From Mesorhizobium sp. B4-1-3 (GTDB lineage Bacteria > Pseudomonadota > Alphaproteobacteria > Rhizobiales > Rhizobiaceae), in NCBI RefSeq assembly GCF_006439355.1, contig NZ_VFTG01000004.1:62001-126000 (forward strand): a stretch of DNA of 64,000 nt. Direction: 5' to 3'. Made by a program: the position numbers and the translations under genes. Below, in pieces: positions 60,713-64,000 of the stretch. Each line of letters begins with the position of its first letter. The first letter of the stretch is position 1. Below the pieces are notes generated by a model. That model saw only the letters and a list, made by a program, of their open reading frames with translations, made no database searches and was not told the origin of the DNA.

Positions 60713-61822
60713 TCAGCTGCTTGAGATGCTGACCGCCTCGCCTTCGATGATGACCGCAGGCGAATAACCGGCCGGCTTGTCGCCGGTCACCACGCCCCCG
60801 GTCACCCGGACCTGGATCTCGGGCCCGAAATAGGAATGTGGGAACGGCGCCGGCGCGGCGCTGACCTTTTCCAGCCGCGCGCGAAGCTCTGCGGGTATCG
60901 AAAAATCGAGCGCGCCGAGATTATCCTCGAGCTGGTTGAGCTTCGTCGCCCCGAGGATGACGGACGCGACGCCGGGCTGCGTCGCCACCCAGGCGAGCGC
61001 GACCTGCGCCATGCTGCGGCCAAGCTCGGCCGCCACCTTTTCGAGCTCCGCCACGATCGTCCAGTTGCGGTCGCTGAACTTCCGGAAGCCGGGATGCGTG
61101 GTGTTGCGGAAGCCGTCGAGCCTTCCGGCATTCCCGGCTTGCGTCGGCCTGTATTTGCCGCTGAGCAGGCCGCTGGCCAATGGGCTCCACACCATGATGC
61201 CGGCGCCATGACGGGCGGCGAAAGGCACATATTCATGTTCGATGGCGCGCTCGGCGAGCGAATATTCGAGCTGCAGCGCCGAGACTGGCTCATAGCCGCG
61301 CAGTTCGGCGATCGCCTGTGCGCGACCGGCATACCAGGCCGGCACGTCGGAAAGGCCGATATGGCGCACCTTGCCGGCGCGAACGAGGTCATCAAGCGTG
61401 CGCAGCACCTCCTCGGCCGGGGTGATCCGGTCCCAGACATGCAACAGGTAGAGGTCGATATAATCGGTGCCGAGCCGCTTCAGCGAGGCGTCCACCGCCC
61501 GCATGATGTTCTTGCGGCCATTGCCGCCGGCATTGGGATTGCCGGCCTCGGAATTCATGGTGAATTTGGTGGCGATCACCGCCTTGTCGCGCAGGCCGCG
61601 CTCGGCGACGAACTCGCCGAGCCAGGTCTCGGCTGTGCCGCCGGTATAGAGGTCGGCCGTGTCGAAGAAGTTTCCGCCGGCTTCCACATAAGCATCGAAC
61701 ATAGCGCGCGCGGTCTCACGGTCCGCGCCCCAGCCCCATTCGGTGCCGAAGGTCATGGTGCCGAGCGCCAGCCGGCTGACGCGCAGCCCGCTGTTGCCAA
61801 GCGTGTAATAGGTCATGGTCAT
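60713..61822 (-). CDS. Aldo/keto reductase
   Basis: 369 residues from the ATG at 61822, which has GGAAGA upstream. TIM-barrel signature: FFDTADLYTGGTAETWLGEF with the catalytic Asp and Tyr, VIATKF with Lys, and LYLLHVWD with His. NADPH site: GATKLNQLEDNLGAL. It is longer than the usual 320-350 because of a C-terminal extension (residues about 340-369). Substrate unknown. It is 35 bp downstream of the NTF2-like gene and probably co-transcribed with it. Confidence 0.92.
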   Translation of the reverse strand: MTMTYYTLGNSGLRVSRLALGTMTFGTEWGWGADRETARAMFDAYVEAGGNFFDTADLYTGGTAETWLGEFVAERGLRDKAVIATKFTMNSEAGNPNAGGNGRKNIMRAVDASLKRLGTDYIDLYLLHVWDRITPAEEVLRTLDDLVRAGKVRHIGLSDVPAWYAGRAQAIAELRGYEPVSALQLEYSLAERAIEHEYVPFAARHGAGIMVWSPLASGLLSGKYRPTQAGNAGRLDGFRNTTHPGFRKFSDRNWTIVAELEKVAAELGRSMAQVALAWVATQPGVASVILGATKLNQLEDNLGALDFSIPAELRARLEKVSAAPAPFPHSYFGPEIQVRVTGGVVTGDKPAGYSPAVIIEGEAVSISSS

Positions 61823-61857
61823 GGTGGTCTTCCGATTCTGAACTGATTTGCTGCCGG

Positions 61858-62385
61858 TCACTGGCCGGGGGTCGCCTTGACCCAGGGATTGCCGCGCTCA
61901 TGCGTCATGCGGAAGGTGAAGCCGTCGACCTTCCAGCCGGCAACCGAGCGCGTCAGATGGTGCTCATAGGTGCCCCAGACTTCCCAGAGCGGGTCGCCAT
62001 TGCCTTCCATCCGGTTCCAGGCATAGCCGTTGGAATGGACGGTCGCGGCATCGGCCTCGAGCACGACCTGATGGTTGGTGCGCAGATGCAGGCTGGTCTT
62101 GCTGCCCTTGAGATTGCCCGCCCAGGCGCCGATCAGCTCGTCGGAAGCGATGTTGGCCGCGGGTTGCCCGGACAGGCTGCTGAAATCGGCGGTGACGCGG
62201 TCGGCGAAATAGCTGCGGGCAAGCGCCCAGTCCTGCGCATCCACGGCGCGGTCGATGGCGTCGGCGATGCGGATCACCGCGCGCTCATCGGCAAGCGCCT
62301 GCCAGCCGGCCGGTTCTGCGCCACCCGCATCCACCGGCGCCAGCGCCATGCCTGCGGCAAAAGTTACATGTCTCAACGCGGTCAT
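61858..62385 (-). CDS. NTF2/SnoaL-like domain protein, probably exported
   Basis: 175 residues from the ATG at 62385, which has GAGGAG upstream. Residues 1-24 may be a signal peptide (HVTFAAGMALAPVDAGGAEP). A SnoaL-like cone follows: ADAIDRAVDAQDWALARSYFADRVTADFSSLSG, then NHQVVLEADAATVHSNGYAWN and WKVDGFTFRMTHERGN. It may be a small enzyme or binding protein. It is divergent from a LysR gene. Confidence 0.82.
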   Translation of the reverse strand: MTALRHVTFAAGMALAPVDAGGAEPAGWQALADERAVIRIADAIDRAVDAQDWALARSYFADRVTADFSSLSGQPAANIASDELIGAWAGNLKGSKTSLHLRTNHQVVLEADAATVHSNGYAWNRMEGNGDPLWEVWGTYEHHLTRSVAGWKVDGFTFRMTHERGNPWVKATPGQ

Positions 62386-62490
62386 TTGTCTCTCCTCGAG
62401 CATCAGCCCATCGCCGATGTGGCGACGACAATATGAGCTGGCCCTGGCACATCGATAAGATTGCATTGTTCGCAAAGACTGTGCGATATC

Positions 62491-62500
62491 ATTCATGAAT
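62491..62500. promoter_or_regulatory. Palindrome over the lysR start codon
   Basis: The perfect palindrome ATTCATGAAT includes the lysR ATG at 62499. It lies in the 113-bp divergent gap. It is a candidate autoregulatory LysR site, although short. Confidence 0.35.
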
Positions 62501-63425
62501 GGATCGCGATCTGCTTACACATTTGCCGGTCATTGTCGCCGTGGCGCGGCGCGGCGGCTTCGCGCTTGCCGCTGCTGAGCTCGGCATGAGCCCGTCTGCC
62601 GTCAGCCATGCGGTAAGGCTGGTGGAAGAGCGCATCGGCCAGCCGCTCTTTGCGCGCACGACGCGCAGCGTCTCGCTGACGGAAGCCGGCAAGGCGCTGG
62701 TGGAGACGGCGGCCCCAGCCCTCCAGGACATCGCCGAGCGGATGGACCGCATCCGCGGCGTGAAGGGAAGACCGGCCGGCCTGCTCAGGATCAACGCCTC
62801 CAACATAGCGATCCCCCTGGCGGTGACACCGGTGGTCGCGGCGATGGCCGAACGCTATCCCGATGTGACGGTCGAGATCGTTGCCGACCAGGGATTGATT
62901 GATATCGTCGGCGAAGGTTTTGACGCCGGCATCCGGCTGGGCGAGATGATCGCGCAGGACATGGTCGCCGTCAGGATGACGCCGCCGTTCAAAGCCGTGA
63001 TCGTCGCCTCTCCCGCCTATGTCGGAAAGCACGGCCGTCCGCGCGACGTGGCCGATCTCGCCAATCACAACTGCATCGGCTACCGGCTGGTTCGGTCAGG
63101 CGCGCTCTACCGCTGGGACCTGAACGACAACGGCAAGGATGTCGTCGTCGAAACGCGCGGCACGGCTATCGTCACGGATTCGCTTGGCGCCATCGACCTG
63201 GCGCTCGCCGGCATCGGGCTCGCCTACGTCTTCGAGCCGCTGGTGCGCGCCGACCTTGCCGCCAGCCGCCTCATCCAGATCCTGCCGCAGACGGCGATCG
63301 AGGAACCCGGCCTCTTCCTTTATTTCCCGCGCCGCGCGTCGATGGCGCCGAAGCTCAGGGCCTTTATCGACACCGCACAAGAAATCGGCCGGGCATCCAT
63401 GCGGACACCCGGCCGAGTTGCCTGA
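62499..63425 (+). CDS. LysR family transcriptional regulator
   Basis: 308 residues. N-terminal helix-turn-helix (GGFALAAAELGMSPSAVSHAVRLVEERIGQPLFARTTRSVSLTEAG), then the periplasmic-binding-like effector domain. Members controlling adjacent aldo/keto reductase genes are common. It is divergent from the NTF2-like and aldo/keto reductase genes, its likely targets. Confidence 0.95.
   Translation: MDRDLLTHLPVIVAVARRGGFALAAAELGMSPSAVSHAVRLVEERIGQPLFARTTRSVSLTEAGKALVETAAPALQDIAERMDRIRGVKGRPAGLLRINASNIAIPLAVTPVVAAMAERYPDVTVEIVADQGLIDIVGEGFDAGIRLGEMIAQDMVAVRMTPPFKAVIVASPAYVGKHGRPRDVADLANHNCIGYRLVRSGALYRWDLNDNGKDVVVETRGTAIVTDSLGAIDLALAGIGLAYVFEPLVRADLAASRLIQILPQTAIEEPGLFLYFPRRASMAPKLRAFIDTAQEIGRASMRTPGRVA
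63386..63415. terminator. Hairpin at the lysR 3' end
   Basis: CGGCCGGG / CCCGGCCG with a 14-nt loop, inside the last codons of lysR, 60 bp before the convergent tsf stop. It might serve both transcripts. No T tract is present. Confidence 0.4.
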
Positions 63426-63478
63426 GCTCGTGAGCTCTTCACCTTAAGGGAAACGCCGAGCGCTCCCCCGGATCAGAG

Positions 63479-64000
63479 CTATTTCTTGACCGCGGCCGCG
63501 ACTTCCGCGGCGAAATCGGTCGTTTCCTTCTCGATGCCCTCGCCCAGCGCGTAACGCAGATAGGCGGTGATCTTCGCCGGGGCGCCGATCTCCTTCTCCG
63601 CATCCTTCAGCGCCTTCTCGACGGTGATGTCGGGATTGAGCACGAAGGCCTGCTTCAAAAGCACCACCTCTTCATAGAACTTGCGCAGGCGGCCCTCGAC
63701 CATCTTCTCGATGATGGCTTCCGGCTTGCCCGACTGGCGCGCCTGGTCGGAGAAGATCGCCTTCTCGCGCTCGACGAGCGTCGGGTCGACTTCCTCGGCG
63801 GTCAGCGCGACCGGGTTGCTGGCGGCGACATGCATCGCCACCTGGCGGGCAAAGGCGTTGGCCGCATGCTCGTTGCCGGTGGTCTCGATCGCCACCAGCA
63901 CGCCGAGCTTGCCGAGGCCATCGGCAACGGCATTGTGGACATAGGTCGCCACCACGCCATGCGGCACGGTGAGCTTGGCCGAACGGCGGAAGCCCATGTT
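63479..64000 (-). CDS. tsf: Elongation factor Ts (N-terminal part outside window)
   Basis: The C-terminal 174 codons are visible and the frame is open to base 64000. Dimerisation-domain sequence: [33 protein letters not shown], then [44 protein letters not shown], and a final [21 protein letters not shown]. It is the exchange factor for EF-Tu. It normally precedes pyrH; here three other genes intervene. Confidence 0.96.
   Translation of the reverse strand, partial: NMGFRRSAKLTVPHGVVATYVHNAVADGLGKLGVLVAIETTGNEHAANAFARQVAMHVAASNPVALTAEEVDPTLVEREKAIFSDQARQSGKPEAIIEKMVEGRLRKFYEEVVLLKQAFVLNPDITVEKALKDAEKEIGAPAKITAYLRYALGEGIEKETTDFAAEVAAAVKK

Overview
The window is chromosomal DNA of a high-GC alphaproteobacterium, most likely Mesorhizobium or a close Phyllobacteriaceae relative. 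I base this on conserved gene blocks (tsf/pyrH/frr/uppS/cdsA/rseP/bamA/lpxD/fabZ/lpxA/lpxI/lpxB, ppiD/trpD/trpC/moaC/moeA/lexA, tpiA/secG/pyrG), on an alphaproteobacterial GAAC-N7-GAAC SOS box, and on short palindromic intergenic repeats of a type I know from Mesorhizobium. No phage, insertion sequence, CRISPR array, rRNA or tRNA gene was seen. The genus is an inference; the order (Hyphomicrobiales/Rhizobiales) is fairly safe.

Layout. Positions 1-12.5 kb are accessory: a cytochrome P450 cut by the window edge and carrying a C-terminal extension, a class III cyclase with TolB-like and TPR parts, an L,D-transpeptidase, a TetR/SDR pair and a MarR/hydrolase pair with visible operators, a rhodanese, a frameshifted plsY-like gene, and small conserved proteins. 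Positions 12.7-17 kb hold molybdenum cofactor genes (moaA, mobA, mobB), two small exported proteins and a DMT exporter. Positions 17-19.5 kb hold an amino-acid ABC importer (binding protein and two permeases, no ATPase). Positions 19.6-32.5 kb are mixed housekeeping and accessory: a 3-hydroxyisobutyrate dehydrogenase-like enzyme, AlkD-type repair, GNAT, Lrp/AsnC, Fe-S UDG, GST, nuclease, orphan histidine kinase, cobT, aspartic protease, dusA and an NCS1 permease.

Positions 32.5-49 kb are core metabolism: pyrG, a second L,D-transpeptidase, secG, tpiA, the ppiD-trpD-trpC-moaC-moeA-lexA run, comEC, gltX and gltA. Positions 49-64 kb form a long minus-strand envelope and translation cluster from tsf down to lpxB. 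It covers lipid A synthesis, outer-membrane protein assembly, CDP-diacylglycerol and undecaprenyl-PP synthesis, UMP kinase and ribosome recycling. It is broken between tsf and pyrH by an aldo/keto reductase, an NTF2-like protein and a divergent LysR gene.

The best non-gene signals are two arrays of the heptamer TGCCTAC between convergent gene pairs, which give two unrelated proteins the same C-terminus (VGSRQ); palindromic repeats that supply or abut stop codons; tandem MarR and LexA boxes; and a 28-bp ModE-like site before moaA. I did not find a clearly new multi-gene system. The most unusual protein is the P450 fusion at the left edge, which lacks the usual acid-alcohol pair.
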